DNA from: UBA9715 sp045614225
GTDB lineage: Bacteria; Actinomycetota; Coriobacteriia; Coriobacteriales; Eggerthellaceae
Length of the DNA stretch: 49,267 nt
Direction: 5' to 3'
Assembly (NCBI GenBank): GCA_045614225.1
Contig: JAZLCO010000059.1
Span: 1 to 49,267, forward strand
Shown here: positions 16,774-26,714 of the stretch, piece by piece
How the letters are laid out: the number at the start of each line of letters is the position of its first letter
Position numbering within the stretch: the first letter of the stretch is position 1
Translations under genes and position numbers: made by a program
Notes under the pieces: generated by a model
What the model saw: the letters and a program-made list of their open reading frames with translations, nothing else
Database searches by the model: none
What the model was told of the DNA's origin: nothing

Positions 16774-17382
16774 CTATTCCTCAGCAGCCTCCGGCTCGGC
16801 AGCCTCTGCGGCCTCTTCGACGGCCTCTTCAGCAGCTTCCTCGACTGCTTCCTCAGCTGCCTCTTCGGCTGCTTCCTCAGCAGCCTCTTCGACAGCCTCG
16901 GGCTCGGCAGGAGCCTCAGCGCCGAAAACGACGCCCTGCTCGTCGGTCACGAGCAGCTTGACCTCTGCCTTGATGTCGCGATAGATCGAGATCTCGACGG
17001 CATGCTCGCCAACGACCTTGATGGCCTGGCGGACATCGATGCGGCGACGGTCGACCTCGACGTCCTTCTGCTCCTTGATGGCCTCGGCAATCATCTGAGG
17101 AGTGACGGAACCGAACAGGATGCCTTCGTCGCCAACCTTTGCCTTGATGGTGAAGGTAGCGCCCTCGAGCTGGGCCTTCAGGCTCTCAGCGTTGGCAATG
17201 CGAACCTCTTCGCGCTTGGCGATGTTCTTGCGACGCTGCTCGAGCTGCTTGAGGTTGCCCTCAGTTGCCTTCACGGCAATGCCCTTCTTGAGCAGGTAGT
17301 TGTTGGCGAAACCGCGAGAAACTTCGACGACGTCGCCTTCGCCGCCCTTGCCCCTCAGCTCTTCGAGAAGAATAACTTTCAT
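16774..17382 (-). CDS. rplI: Ribosomal protein bL9 with acidic C-terminal extension
   Basis: A 202-residue large-subunit protein. The standard bL9 fold occupies about 1-150: N-domain MKVILLEELRGKGGEGDVV with the RGFANNYLL rRNA-binding segment, the long helix, and the C-domain with HAVEISIYRDIKAEVKLLV. Normal bL9 is about 148 residues. Here some 45 extra residues follow, made almost entirely of Ala, Glu and Val in AAEEAAEE/AVEEAAEE repeats (about 160-202). The tail would be a highly acidic helix or disordered segment on the outside of the ribosome. It lies 15 bases after rpsR. The repetitive tail DNA may vary in length between strains. Confidence 0.95.
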   Translation of the reverse strand: MKVILLEELRGKGGEGDVVEVSRGFANNYLLKKGIAVKATEGNLKQLEQRRKNIAKREEVRIANAESLKAQLEGATFTIKAKVGDEGILFGSVTPQMIAEAIKEQKDVEVDRRRIDVRQAIKVVGEHAVEISIYRDIKAEVKLLVTDEQGVVFGAEAPAEPEAVEEAAEEAAEEAAEEAVEEAAEEAVEEAAEAAEPEAAEE

Positions 17383-17397
17383 TGTGGGCCCCTTTCT

Positions 17398-17661
17398 TTA
17401 GTCGCGCCTGCGACGGTCACCGCGGCCGCTGACAGCGGGAACCGCGTAGGGCATGAGGGCCATCGTGCGAGCGCGCTTCACGGCGTTCGCGATGTCGCGT
17501 TGATGCTGCACGCAGGCGCCCGTGACACGACGCGGCTTGATTTTGCCGCGATCAGTCACGAACTTGCGCAGAACCTGCGTGTCCTTGTAGTCGACGTAGT
17601 CCACCTGGTCCTTGCAGAACTGGCAGTACTTACGACGAGGTTGTTTAGAATAATCGGCCAT
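17398..17661 (-). CDS. rpsR: Ribosomal protein bS18
   Basis: An 87-residue small-subunit protein that pairs with bS6 on the 30S platform. The core RKYCQFCKDQ and the RGKIKPRRVTGACVQHQR segment are diagnostic. The CQFC pair and the later Cys indicate the zinc-binding (C+) form of S18, which usually has a zinc-free paralogue elsewhere under zinc limitation; none is in this window. The basic C-terminal tail ends GRGDRRRRD. AGAGG lies six bases before the ATG. It sits between ssb and rplI, the common bacterial order. Confidence 0.97.
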   Translation of the reverse strand: MADYSKQPRRKYCQFCKDQVDYVDYKDTQVLRKFVTDRGKIKPRRVTGACVQHQRDIANAVKRARTMALMPYAVPAVSGRGDRRRRD

Positions 17662-17679
17662 TTATTGCCTCTTTCAATC

Positions 17680-18153
17680 TTAGAACGGGATATCGTCGTC
17701 GTACACTGAAGAGGTCGCGTCGATTGACGGCGCTGGAGCCGGAGCAGAGGCAGCCTGGTAGCCGCCATCGCCCTGGTATCCACCCTGGTAACCACCATTG
17801 TTTTGATAGCCACCCTGCTGGCGATCGCGTGAAGACATGAACTCGAGCTCGTCGACGATGACTTCGAGCTTGCTGCGCTTCTGGCCTTCGCGCTCCCACT
17901 GGCTCCAGCGGAGCTTGCCCTCGATGGCCACCTTGGTGCCCTTCGAGAGGTAGTTAGACAGGCTTTCTGCGCGGTTGCCGAACATCGTGCAATCGACGAA
18001 GTTCGCGTAATCCTCCCACTCGCCCGTCTGCTGGTTGCGACGACGATCGTTCACAGCGACGCCGAACGACATGATGGCCATGCCAGACTGCGTGCGACGA
18101 AGCTCAGGATCGCGCGTGAGATTGCCGCTTATGATCACTCGATTGATGCTCAT
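17680..18153 (-). CDS. ssb: Single-stranded DNA-binding protein
   Basis: A 157-residue protein that coats single-stranded DNA and recruits replication and repair partners. The OB-fold spans about 1-108 (SINRVIISGNLTRDPELR, then FVDCTMFGNRAE). A Gly/Gln/Tyr-rich linker with NNGGYQGGYQG repeats follows, and the extreme C-terminus YDDDIPF is the conserved acidic partner-binding tip. The ATG at 18153 is chosen because the family starts at MSINR and AGAGG lies about seven bases ahead; an upstream in-frame ATG would add 11 residues without a family match. It lies between rpsF and rpsR. Confidence 0.97.
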   Translation of the reverse strand: MSINRVIISGNLTRDPELRRTQSGMAIMSFGVAVNDRRRNQQTGEWEDYANFVDCTMFGNRAESLSNYLSKGTKVAIEGKLRWSQWEREGQKRSKLEVIVDELEFMSSRDRQQGGYQNNGGYQGGYQGDGGYQAASAPAPAPSIDATSSVYDDDIPF

Positions 18154-18203
18154 GTTCGTACCTCTTCCTACCATGTGCCCGCACATGCGGGCAATCTTTC
18201 CGA

Positions 18204-18497
18204 TTAGTCGCGGTCCGCGCGAGCCACGATCATGTGGCGCTGGACGTTGTCGTTGATGCGCAGAATGCGATCAAGCTCCGCGATGTGGTCGGGATTAGCA
18301 TGGAAGTCGATGAGGATGTAATCACCCTCGGACAGGTTGTTGATCTCGTACGCAAGTTTGCGCTTGCCCCAGTTATCGACATTGTCGACGGTGCCCTCAC
18401 CTGCGGTGATGACGTTCTCGATGCGGCCCATCACATTAGCGCGGGCTTCCTCCTCGAGAGTCGGAGCAACGAAAAACAGCAGTTCGTAAGCCTTCAT
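18204..18497 (-). CDS. rpsF: Ribosomal protein bS6
   Basis: A 97-residue small-subunit protein. MKAYELLFFVAPTLEEEA opens the alpha/beta fold; NWGKRKLAYEINNLSEGDYI is the conserved central segment and DNVQRHMIVARAD the C-terminal strand. There is no glutamate-rich tail of the RimK-modified type. AAAGGAGGTGA ahead of the ATG is a near-perfect ribosome binding site. It opens the cluster and is preceded by a hairpin that may be the S6:S18 autoregulatory leader, with a clear promoter further up. Confidence 0.97.
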   Translation of the reverse strand: MKAYELLFFVAPTLEEEARANVMGRIENVITAGEGTVDNVDNWGKRKLAYEINNLSEGDYILIDFHANPDHIAELDRILRINDNVQRHMIVARADRD

Positions 18498-18522
18498 CAG
18501 CTCACCTCCTTTGGACTAGACG

Positions 18523-18552
18523 GCCTCGGCTGGTGAAAGCTTGCACCGAGGC
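18523..18552 (-). promoter_or_regulatory. Candidate S6:S18 leader hairpin
   Basis: In the rpsF 5' leader, GCCTC pairs with GAGGC and, above it, GGTG pairs with CACC around an 8-base loop; the 3' side carries an unpaired AGCC that runs into G, giving a CCG in an asymmetric internal loop. This is the arrangement described for the bacterial rpsF leader bound by the S6:S18 complex. The resemblance was judged by eye. Confidence 0.5.
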
Positions 18553-18572
18553 AGGTAAAAAACAGCCTGCTC

Positions 18573-18601
18573 ATTCTAGCAAACGCTTACGTCCTTCACA
18601 A
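18573..18601 (-). promoter_or_regulatory. Promoter of the rpsF-ssb-rpsR-rplI cluster
   Basis: TTGTGA (-35, 18596-18601), a 17-base spacer ending in TGC, and TAGAAT (-10, 18573-18578). The TG one base before the -10 makes an extended -10. It predicts a leader of about 65 bases that holds the candidate S6:S18 hairpin. The region 18602-18790 beyond it shows no gene. Confidence 0.75.
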
Positions 18602-18790
18602 TAATTTCCACATTGGACGCTAAAACGTCACGCTATCACCACGCCATCCCGGTTCCGGCATGGTGCCGCGCGCTCCGAGTTTTCAACGAGCGGCACCTTG
18701 CGGAACATTTGCAACAGTACTGACGCAATCCATTGATGCAACCGCAATCGAGCCGTGTCACGCTCTGCATTGCATCAGCCTTGTTCGCCC

Positions 18791-18828
18791 GAAAAGCAAA
18801 CGGGCGGCGACAATTCGTCGCTCGCCCG
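18791..18828 (-). terminator. Terminator after the 18865 gene
   Basis: Read leftward, CGGGCG and AGCGAC pair with GTCGC and CGCCCG (18801-18828) around a short AT loop, followed by a T-rich run (18791-18800). Confidence 0.8.
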
Positions 18829-18864
18829 TCGCAGTTTATTCTTTAGCCGGTCTATGCGCGAAGG

Positions 18865-19383
18865 TTATTCTTCCTGCGCAGCGTCTTCAGCGCTCTCGGC
18901 CGCATCTGCTTCCGCCGGCGTTTCTGCAGACTCCTTGGGCATTTCGCCAACGATGGACTCGAGCGTGAGCATGTAGTTCTGGCACGGCCCAACGTAAATC
19001 GGCTCGTTGTGGAATTTGATGTTGCCCTCTTTGTCGACCCGGTAAATCAAGCCAATCGCGTGGCCGTACGGCTCGCCCGGCATTCCGCCCTGAGCGATGA
19101 TCGCATCGGTCTGACCCATGTCGGTGTCGATGAAGCCATCGTAGCAGAACCCGTAGGTACGGGCGCCCCTAGCGTTGGCCACGGTCTTACGCGCTGCTGC
19201 GAAGCACTCGTCGGGCGTATTGCCCTCCTGCACTTCGAAGAACAGCGTATCGCCAACCGCAAGAGCGGTGAACGGCTCGATGACCTCGCCTTCGAGCATG
19301 CGGTCGCGCGCCTGATTGATGCTGAAGCGCAAAACGTTCTCGAGCAACAGCGGAATCTCAACTACTTGGTCCTGGTCTGCCAC
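18865..19383 (-). CDS. Conserved hypothetical protein with acidic tail
   Basis: A 172-residue protein of no recognised family. Residues about 1-145 look like a soluble alpha/beta domain (IPLLLENVLRFSINQARDRM at the start; GHAIGLIYRVDKEGNIKFHN and VGPCQNYML later). The last 25 residues are Ala/Glu/Ser-rich (ETPAEADAAESAEDAAQEE), resembling tails on bL9 and the foldase in this same window. No signal peptide or membrane helix. The start is a GTG at 19383 with AAGGGG about six bases upstream. Its -10 lies against a hairpin just past clpB, so it is probably transcribed separately from the stress operon. Confidence 0.7.
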   Translation of the reverse strand: MADQDQVVEIPLLLENVLRFSINQARDRMLEGEVIEPFTALAVGDTLFFEVQEGNTPDECFAAARKTVANARGARTYGFCYDGFIDTDMGQTDAIIAQGGMPGEPYGHAIGLIYRVDKEGNIKFHNEPIYVGPCQNYMLTLESIVGEMPKESAETPAEADAAESAEDAAQEE

Positions 19384-19421
19384 AACGGCCCCCTTGTCAT
19401 TATCATTTCATTAGCCGGACT

Positions 19422-19458
19422 ATTATAACCTGACAGTGAGGACTGTCCCCACTGTCAG
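19422..19458 (-). promoter_or_regulatory. Promoter merged with a hairpin after clpB
   Basis: CTGACAGTG (19430-19438) and CACTGTCAG (19450-19458) form a perfect 9-bp stem with an inner GGAC/GTCC. The leftward TATAAT (19422-19427) is perfect and begins two bases past the stem; GGGACA (4/6 -35) lies inside the hairpin at 16-base spacing. The element could both end clpB transcripts and drive the 18865 gene. The GGGGACAGTCC core also resembles REP-type palindromes. Confidence 0.6.
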
Positions 19459-19462
19459 TTTG

Positions 19463-22090
<2,628 letters not shown>

Positions 22091-22117
22091 ATCTTCATCA
22101 CCTTCTCAGTGAATTGA

Positions 22118-22507
22118 CTAGTGAACTCGCCTTATGGCGAGCGTGGTTCCACCTGTGCGAACGAGAGAGTTCACGCTTTCACGTGTCTCGAGCTCGTGCA
22201 CGCGATCTGCAAGGCGTCGCACGCGACGGTGCAAGTCGTCGATTTCGCGGTCGCGCTCATCGAGCCTTCCCCGTAGGTCGAGGATGCGAATGACGCCTGC
22301 AAGGTTGATGCCTTCATCGGTCAGCTCGTTGATCAATGCGAGCCGCTCGATGTCGGCCTGCGAGTACATGCGCGTGTTGCCGCGCGTGCGTTGGGGCGTC
22401 ACCAACCCTTTTTGCTCGTACGAGCGCAAGGTTTGCGGATGCATCCCCGCAAGCTCAGCTGCAACGCCGATCATGTACAGCGGTCTATTTCGATCTTGCT
22501 CGTTCAT
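22118..22507 (-). CDS. hspR: HspR heat-shock repressor, MerR family
   Basis: A 129-residue regulator that in actinobacteria represses the dnaK operon and uses DnaK as co-repressor. The MerR-type HTH is clear: YMIGVAAELAGMHPQTLR, then the wing with TRGNTRMYSQADIERL. A coiled coil (about 75-110, LDERDREIDDLHRRVRRL) provides dimerisation. GGAGG lies close to the ATG at 22507. It sits between dnaJ and clpB inside the operon it should control, and a HAIR-like operator overlaps the dnaK promoter at 26287-26307. Confidence 0.95.
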   Translation of the reverse strand: MNEQDRNRPLYMIGVAAELAGMHPQTLRSYEQKGLVTPQRTRGNTRMYSQADIERLALINELTDEGINLAGVIRILDLRGRLDERDREIDDLHRRVRRLADRVHELETRESVNSLVRTGGTTLAIRRVH

Positions 22508-22556
22508 CTTTTTCCTCCTCGACTAACCAAAACGGCTTTTTGGCTAGCTCGCTTTT

Positions 22557-23486
22557 CTAGGAAGCGTCCCTGAACGCCTCGAGCGCAGCGCGCTGAGCGT
22601 CATTCAAGTTGGTGGGAACGGGAACGTTGACGGTGACCTTCAAGTCGCCGTTGCCCGTGCCCTTCACACGCGGTGCACCCTTGCCCTTGACCGAGAGCAC
22701 CGTGCCTGCCTGCGTGCCTGCGGGCACTTTCATGCGGATCTTCGAACCGTCGGGAGCATCGACCACGATGCTCGTGCCAAGCGCGGCTTCGGCCATGTTG
22801 ACTGTCGCCGCCGTGTGAACGTCGGCGCCCTTTCGGCTGAACGTCGGATGCGGCGCGATCTTCATCGTTATGATCAGGTCGCCCGCTGCCCCACCGTTCT
22901 GACCCGGAACACCTTGGCCGCGGAAGCGCTGGCGGTCGCCGTCGTTGGCGCCTGCCGGAACCTTCACGTCAAGCGTGGTGGCCTCTTGCCGTCCGGGAAT
23001 GCGCACGGTCACGCGCTTGGTCGTGCCGTTGAACGCCTCGTCGAACGTGATCTGCAAGTTCACGGTCGTATCCTGGCCCTTCTTCGGACGCGGCGCCCCA
23101 CCATAGGCGTAACCGCCTCCGATGTTGCCGAAATCCCAATCGGTGCCGAATGCGCCTTCGCCGTTGCGCAGGCGTTCCAGGATGTCGGCCCAACCGCCAG
23201 CACCGCCGAAGATATCTTCGAAGTTGACACTCGCACCGCCTGTGCCACCACCCCAGTTGAAGGGGATTTGGCTTTGGTCGGCCGTGCCGTACTGGTCGTA
23301 GATCTTGCGCTTCTTTTCGTCGGACAGCACCTCGTATGCCTCGTTGATGTCCTTGAACTTCTCCTCGTCGCCTCCGGCGTCGGGATGGTTCTCACGCGCG
23401 GCCTTGCGGTAGGCTTTCTTGATCTCGTCTGCAGTGGCGTTCTTCGACACGCCGAGCGTCTTGTAATAATCCGGCTTACCGGCCAT
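22557..23486 (-). CDS. dnaJ: DnaJ/CbpA-type co-chaperone without zinc finger
   Basis: A 309-residue Hsp40. The J domain (about 5-68) has the HPD that stimulates DnaK (ENHPDAGG). A Gly/Phe-rich segment (about 75-130) follows, then the two beta-barrel substrate-binding domains (from TVNLQITFDEAFNG). The four CxxCxGxG repeats of classical DnaJ are absent, so this is the CbpA class, whereas the DnaJ in actinobacterial dnaK operons usually has them. AGGTGG lies upstream of the ATG. It is between grpE and hspR; a zinc-finger DnaJ may exist elsewhere in the genome. Confidence 0.93.
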   Translation of the reverse strand: MAGKPDYYKTLGVSKNATADEIKKAYRKAARENHPDAGGDEEKFKDINEAYEVLSDEKKRKIYDQYGTADQSQIPFNWGGGTGGASVNFEDIFGGAGGWADILERLRNGEGAFGTDWDFGNIGGGYAYGGAPRPKKGQDTTVNLQITFDEAFNGTTKRVTVRIPGRQEATTLDVKVPAGANDGDRQRFRGQGVPGQNGGAAGDLIITMKIAPHPTFSRKGADVHTAATVNMAEAALGTSIVVDAPDGSKIRMKVPAGTQAGTVLSVKGKGAPRVKGTGNGDLKVTVNVPVPTNLNDAQRAALEAFRDAS

Positions 23487-23539
23487 ATCTCACACCACCT
23501 TTCCTAAAACAAGGGCGAGCTTCGAGCCCGCCCTTTGTG

Positions 23540-24232
23540 CTACTCTTCGTCACCGGACTCTTCCGGCTTCGGGCGCTTCGGGCCGCCCGTGGTAATCGTC
23601 ACCATTGCGGGCCTGATCACCTTTTTGCCCATCTTGTAACCCTTTTGGTAGACGTCGTGAACGGTCTCGTCGAACGCCTCTTCGTCGGGCACGGTGCCGA
23701 CGGCTTGGGCTTCAAGAGCGTCGAACGCTTCGCCCGCCGGATCGATCACCTGGACGCCGCCTTTCACAAGCACGTCCATCAGCTTTGCCTGGACCGCTTT
23801 CACACCTTCGAGCAAGCCAGCTTCGCCGTTTTCGGTCGCATAGGCGATCGAGCGCTCGAAATCGTCAAGGACGGGAAGCATGCTCTCGACCAGCTTCTCG
23901 GCGGCGCGGGTCTTCTCTTCCGCGCGCTGCTCGCTCGTGCGACGACGGTAGGTGTCCCACTCGGCATGCAGACGCAGGTAGCGATCGTGCCAGTCGGATG
24001 CTTCCTTGCGCAGCTTCTCGAGCTCGCCGGCGGCGGCAGCTGCGGCTTCCTCTACGACTGCCTCGGCCTCGGACACGATGTCCTCTTCGGCGGTCTGGAC
24101 GTCTTCGACGACCTCGGCTTCTTCCGTCTCTACCTCTTCGGCAGCTGCTTCGTCAGATGCAGCTTCGTCGGCAGCGTCCTCAATCGGAATCTGGAAGCCC
24201 TCTTTGACGTCTTCGTCTTTACGCTTCGTCAT
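23540..24232 (-). CDS. grpE: Nucleotide exchange factor for DnaK
   Basis: A 230-residue GrpE that releases ADP from DnaK. The first about 75 residues are acidic and Ala/Glu-rich (AADEAASDEAAAEEVETEEA), longer than usual. The family core follows: the long helix with DWHDRYLRLHAEWDTYRRRT (about 89-108), and the beta domain with VLVKGGVQVIDPAGEAFD and VHDVYQKGYKMGKKVIRPA. The ATG at 24232 lies two bases after the dnaK stop, with AGGAG inside the dnaK 3' end, so the two are coupled. Confidence 0.95.
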   Translation of the reverse strand: MTKRKDEDVKEGFQIPIEDAADEAASDEAAAEEVETEEAEVVEDVQTAEEDIVSEAEAVVEEAAAAAAGELEKLRKEASDWHDRYLRLHAEWDTYRRRTSEQRAEEKTRAAEKLVESMLPVLDDFERSIAYATENGEAGLLEGVKAVQAKLMDVLVKGGVQVIDPAGEAFDALEAQAVGTVPDEEAFDETVHDVYQKGYKMGKKVIRPAMVTITTGGPKRPKPEESGDEE

Positions 24233-24234
24233 CT

Positions 24235-26172
24235 CTACTTCTCCTCGTCAGGATCGACGACCTCGTAGTCAGCCTCAATGGTGCCATCATCGGCCGGAGC
24301 ACTCTGTGCGCCCTGAGCTGCGGCAGCGGCGGCTGCAGCTGCGGGGTCGAACCCGCCGGCACCCTGAGCGCCGTTCTGCGAGTAGACGATCTCGGCCAGC
24401 TTGTAACCAGCTTCCTGCAGGGCCTCGGTGGCCGACTTGATGGCCTCGATGTCGGTGCCCTGAAGAGCGGTCTTGGCCTGCTCGATCGCGCCTTCCGCCT
24501 GAGACTTGGCGTCTGCCGGGACCTTGTCGCCCAGCTCGCGCAGCGTTTGCTCGGTGGCGTTGACCAGGCTGTCGCAGTTGTTGCGAACCTCGGCCTCTTC
24601 CTTGATGCGCTTGTCTTCCTCGGCATGGGCCTCGGCGTCCTTGACCATGCGATCGACTTCGTCGTCGGACAGAGCCGTGGAGCCGGAGATGGTGATCTGC
24701 TGCTGCTGACCAGTGCCCAGGTCCTTGGCGGAAACGTTTACGATGCCGTTGGCGTCGATGTCGAACGTAACCTCGATCTGCGGCACGCCACGGCGTGCAG
24801 CCGGAATGCCGGAGAGCTGGAAGCGACCAAGCGTCTTGTTGTCGCGGGCCATCGGGCGCTCGCCCTGCAGAACATGAATCTCGACGGACGTCTGGTTGTC
24901 AGCTGCAGTCGAGTAGATCTCGGACTTGCGGGTCGGGATGGTCGTGTTGCGGTCGATCATCTTCGTCATGACACCGCCGAGCGTCTCAACACCGAGCGAC
25001 AACGGGGTGACGTCGAGCAACAGGATGCCCTGGACGTCGCCAGCGAGAACGCCGCCCTGAACGGCTGCACCCATGGCAACAACCTCGTCGGGGTTGACCG
25101 ACATGTTCGGCTGCTTGCCCGTGATGGTCTTGACGAGCTCCTGCACGGCAGGCATACGGGTGGGGCCACCAACCAGGATGACCTCGTCGATCTGGCTGGA
25201 CGTGTAGCCGGCGTCCTGAAGCGCCTGTTCGACAGGCTTGCGGCAACGTTCGAGCAGATCGCGGGTGATGCGCTCGAACTCGGCGCGCGTCAGCGTGTAG
25301 TCGAGGTGCTTCGGACCGGAAGCGTCTGCCGTGATGAACGGCAGGTTGATGTTGGTCTGCGTGACGGAGGACAGCTCGATCTTGGCCTTCTCGGAAGCTT
25401 CCTTCAGGCGCTGCAGAGCCATCTTGTCGGTGCGCAGGTCGATGCCGTTCTCGGCCTGGAACTTGTCGGCAAGCCAATTGATGACGCGCTGATCCCAGTC
25501 GTCGCCACCCAGATGGTTGTCGCCAGCCGTGGAGGCAACTTCAAAGACGCCGTCACCAAGCTCGAGGACCGAAACGTCGAAAGTGCCGCCGCCCAGGTCG
25601 AAGACGAGGATCTTCTCGTCCTTGTTCGTCTTGTCAAGACCATAGGCCAAAGCTGCAGCCGTCGGCTCGTTGATGATGCGCAGAACCTCGAGACCTGCAA
25701 TCTTGCCAGCATCCTTCGTAGCCTGACGCTGAGCATCGTTGAAGTATGCCGGGACGGTGATGACGGCCTGGGTGATGGGCTCGCCCAGCTGCTTTTCAGC
25801 GTCGTTCTTCATCTTTTGCAGGACCATTGCCGAGATCTCCTCGGGGGTGTAGTCCTTGCCGTCGATCTCGACAACCGCACGGCCGTCCTTGCCTTGCTTG
25901 ATGTTGTACGAAACGGTCTTCTGCTCTTCGAGGGTCTCGGAGTATGCGCGGCCGATGAAGCGCTTGATCGAGCTGACCGTGTTCTCAGGGTTCGTGACTG
26001 CCTGGTTCTTTGCAGCCTTGCCTACGACGCGCTCGCCATCTTTGCGGAAGCCCTCGACCGAAGGCGTGGTGCGGTCACCCTCTGCGTTGACGAGGATTTC
26101 GGGCACGGAGCCCTCCATGACCGCCATCGCCGAGTTGGTGGTGCCCAAGTCGATACCAAGAATCTTTGCCAT
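24235..26172 (-). CDS. dnaK: Hsp70 chaperone
   Basis: A 645-residue ATP-driven chaperone and, in this lineage, co-repressor with HspR. The ATPase domain opens KILGIDLGTTNSAMAVME and has ILVFDLGGGTFDVSVLE and VGGPTRMPAVQ; the substrate domain begins after the LLLDVTPLSLGVETLGGV linker. The helical lid is followed by an Ala-rich stretch and the conserved acidic end EVVDPDEEK. The actinobacterial/Gram-positive type lacks the 24-residue insert of proteobacterial DnaK. AGAGG lies eight bases before the ATG. It heads the dnaK-grpE-dnaJ-hspR-clpB operon, with a leader of about 100 bases. Confidence 0.98.
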   Translation of the reverse strand: MAKILGIDLGTTNSAMAVMEGSVPEILVNAEGDRTTPSVEGFRKDGERVVGKAAKNQAVTNPENTVSSIKRFIGRAYSETLEEQKTVSYNIKQGKDGRAVVEIDGKDYTPEEISAMVLQKMKNDAEKQLGEPITQAVITVPAYFNDAQRQATKDAGKIAGLEVLRIINEPTAAALAYGLDKTNKDEKILVFDLGGGTFDVSVLELGDGVFEVASTAGDNHLGGDDWDQRVINWLADKFQAENGIDLRTDKMALQRLKEASEKAKIELSSVTQTNINLPFITADASGPKHLDYTLTRAEFERITRDLLERCRKPVEQALQDAGYTSSQIDEVILVGGPTRMPAVQELVKTITGKQPNMSVNPDEVVAMGAAVQGGVLAGDVQGILLLDVTPLSLGVETLGGVMTKMIDRNTTIPTRKSEIYSTAADNQTSVEIHVLQGERPMARDNKTLGRFQLSGIPAARRGVPQIEVTFDIDANGIVNVSAKDLGTGQQQQITISGSTALSDDEVDRMVKDAEAHAEEDKRIKEEAEVRNNCDSLVNATEQTLRELGDKVPADAKSQAEGAIEQAKTALQGTDIEAIKSATEALQEAGYKLAEIVYSQNGAQGAGGFDPAAAAAAAAAQGAQSAPADDGTIEADYEVVDPDEEK

Positions 26173-26277
26173 TTGTATTACCTCTCATCCCTTCGGACAT
26201 TGTTACCTTATATATAAATGTTGCAGCGCTCGCTTAAACCTACCTGAAGACATGCGAGCTTATCTTCAACGATGTCA

Positions 26278-26307
26278 ACTATAAAATCTGAGTCTTATCA
26301 TGTCAAG
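26278..26307 (-). promoter_or_regulatory. dnaK promoter with HAIR-like HspR operator
   Basis: TTGACA (-35, 26301-26306), a 17-base spacer and TATAGT (-10, 26278-26283). Over the -35 and upstream spacer (26287-26307) lies CTTGACA-N7-ACTCAGA, which matches 10 of 14 bases of the HspR-associated inverted repeat CTTGAGT-N7-ACTCAAG, with the CTTGA and ACTCA cores exact. Bound HspR would block RNA polymerase directly. Confidence 0.8.
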
Positions 26308-26356
26308 TTATATGCTGCGAGGTGTCATAATTCTGTCAACTATGCGTTTGAACAGC

Positions 26357-26383
26357 AAAAAGGCCTGCTCGAAAGCAGGCCTT
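26357..26383 (-). terminator. Terminator after the ferredoxin gene
   Basis: AAGGCCTGCT pairs with AGCAGGCCTT around TCGA-type loop bases (26360-26383) and runs leftward into five T residues. It separates the ferredoxin unit from the dnaK promoter. Confidence 0.9.
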
Positions 26384-26412
26384 AATCTCATACGGAGCTT
26401 GGATTCTCTTCG

Positions 26413-26601
26413 TTAATCCTCGGCAATCTCGGTGATTGCGCCCATCGGGCACTCCTCGAGGCATTCGCCGCAACCGATGCAAGCATCTTCGTTCACGACT
26501 TCGGCGACACCGCCGGGAACTTCCAGAACTTCTTGCGGGCAAGCGTCGACGCAAATGCCACAACCGATGCACTCGTCAGCATCAATCAAGGGACGTGCCA
26601 T
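26413..26601 (-). CDS. 2[4Fe-4S] ferredoxin
   Basis: A 62-residue electron carrier with two CxxCxxCxxxCP clusters: CIGCGICVDACP (about 12-23) and CIGCGECLEECP (about 41-52), each binding a low-potential [4Fe-4S] centre. The length matches clostridial-type ferredoxins used by anaerobes. AAGGAG six bases before the ATG at 26601 sets the start; six residues upstream in frame are not family-like. It lies about 110 bases after hypE on the same strand, and the partner oxidoreductase is not identifiable from this window. Confidence 0.95.
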   Translation of the reverse strand: MARPLIDADECIGCGICVDACPQEVLEVPGGVAEVVNEDACIGCGECLEECPMGAITEIAED

Positions 26602-26714
26602 AGTGAACTCCTTTTCCAATCAAAACTAGGTACCCCTAAGAATCTCTCTTTGCGCAAGATACCATTACTTGCCGCATTTGCAAGTACTGTTTTCCTTTTT
26701 TCGGCAATGGAAGC

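Noticed and set aside
16790..16910. Tandem repeat array in the rplI 3' end
   Set aside because: Repetition comes from the Ala/Glu-coding tail in frame with bL9, not from an independent repeat element.
24547..26217. A 556-codon open frame antisense to dnaK
   Set aside because: Shadow of dnaK codon bias; no domain similarity.
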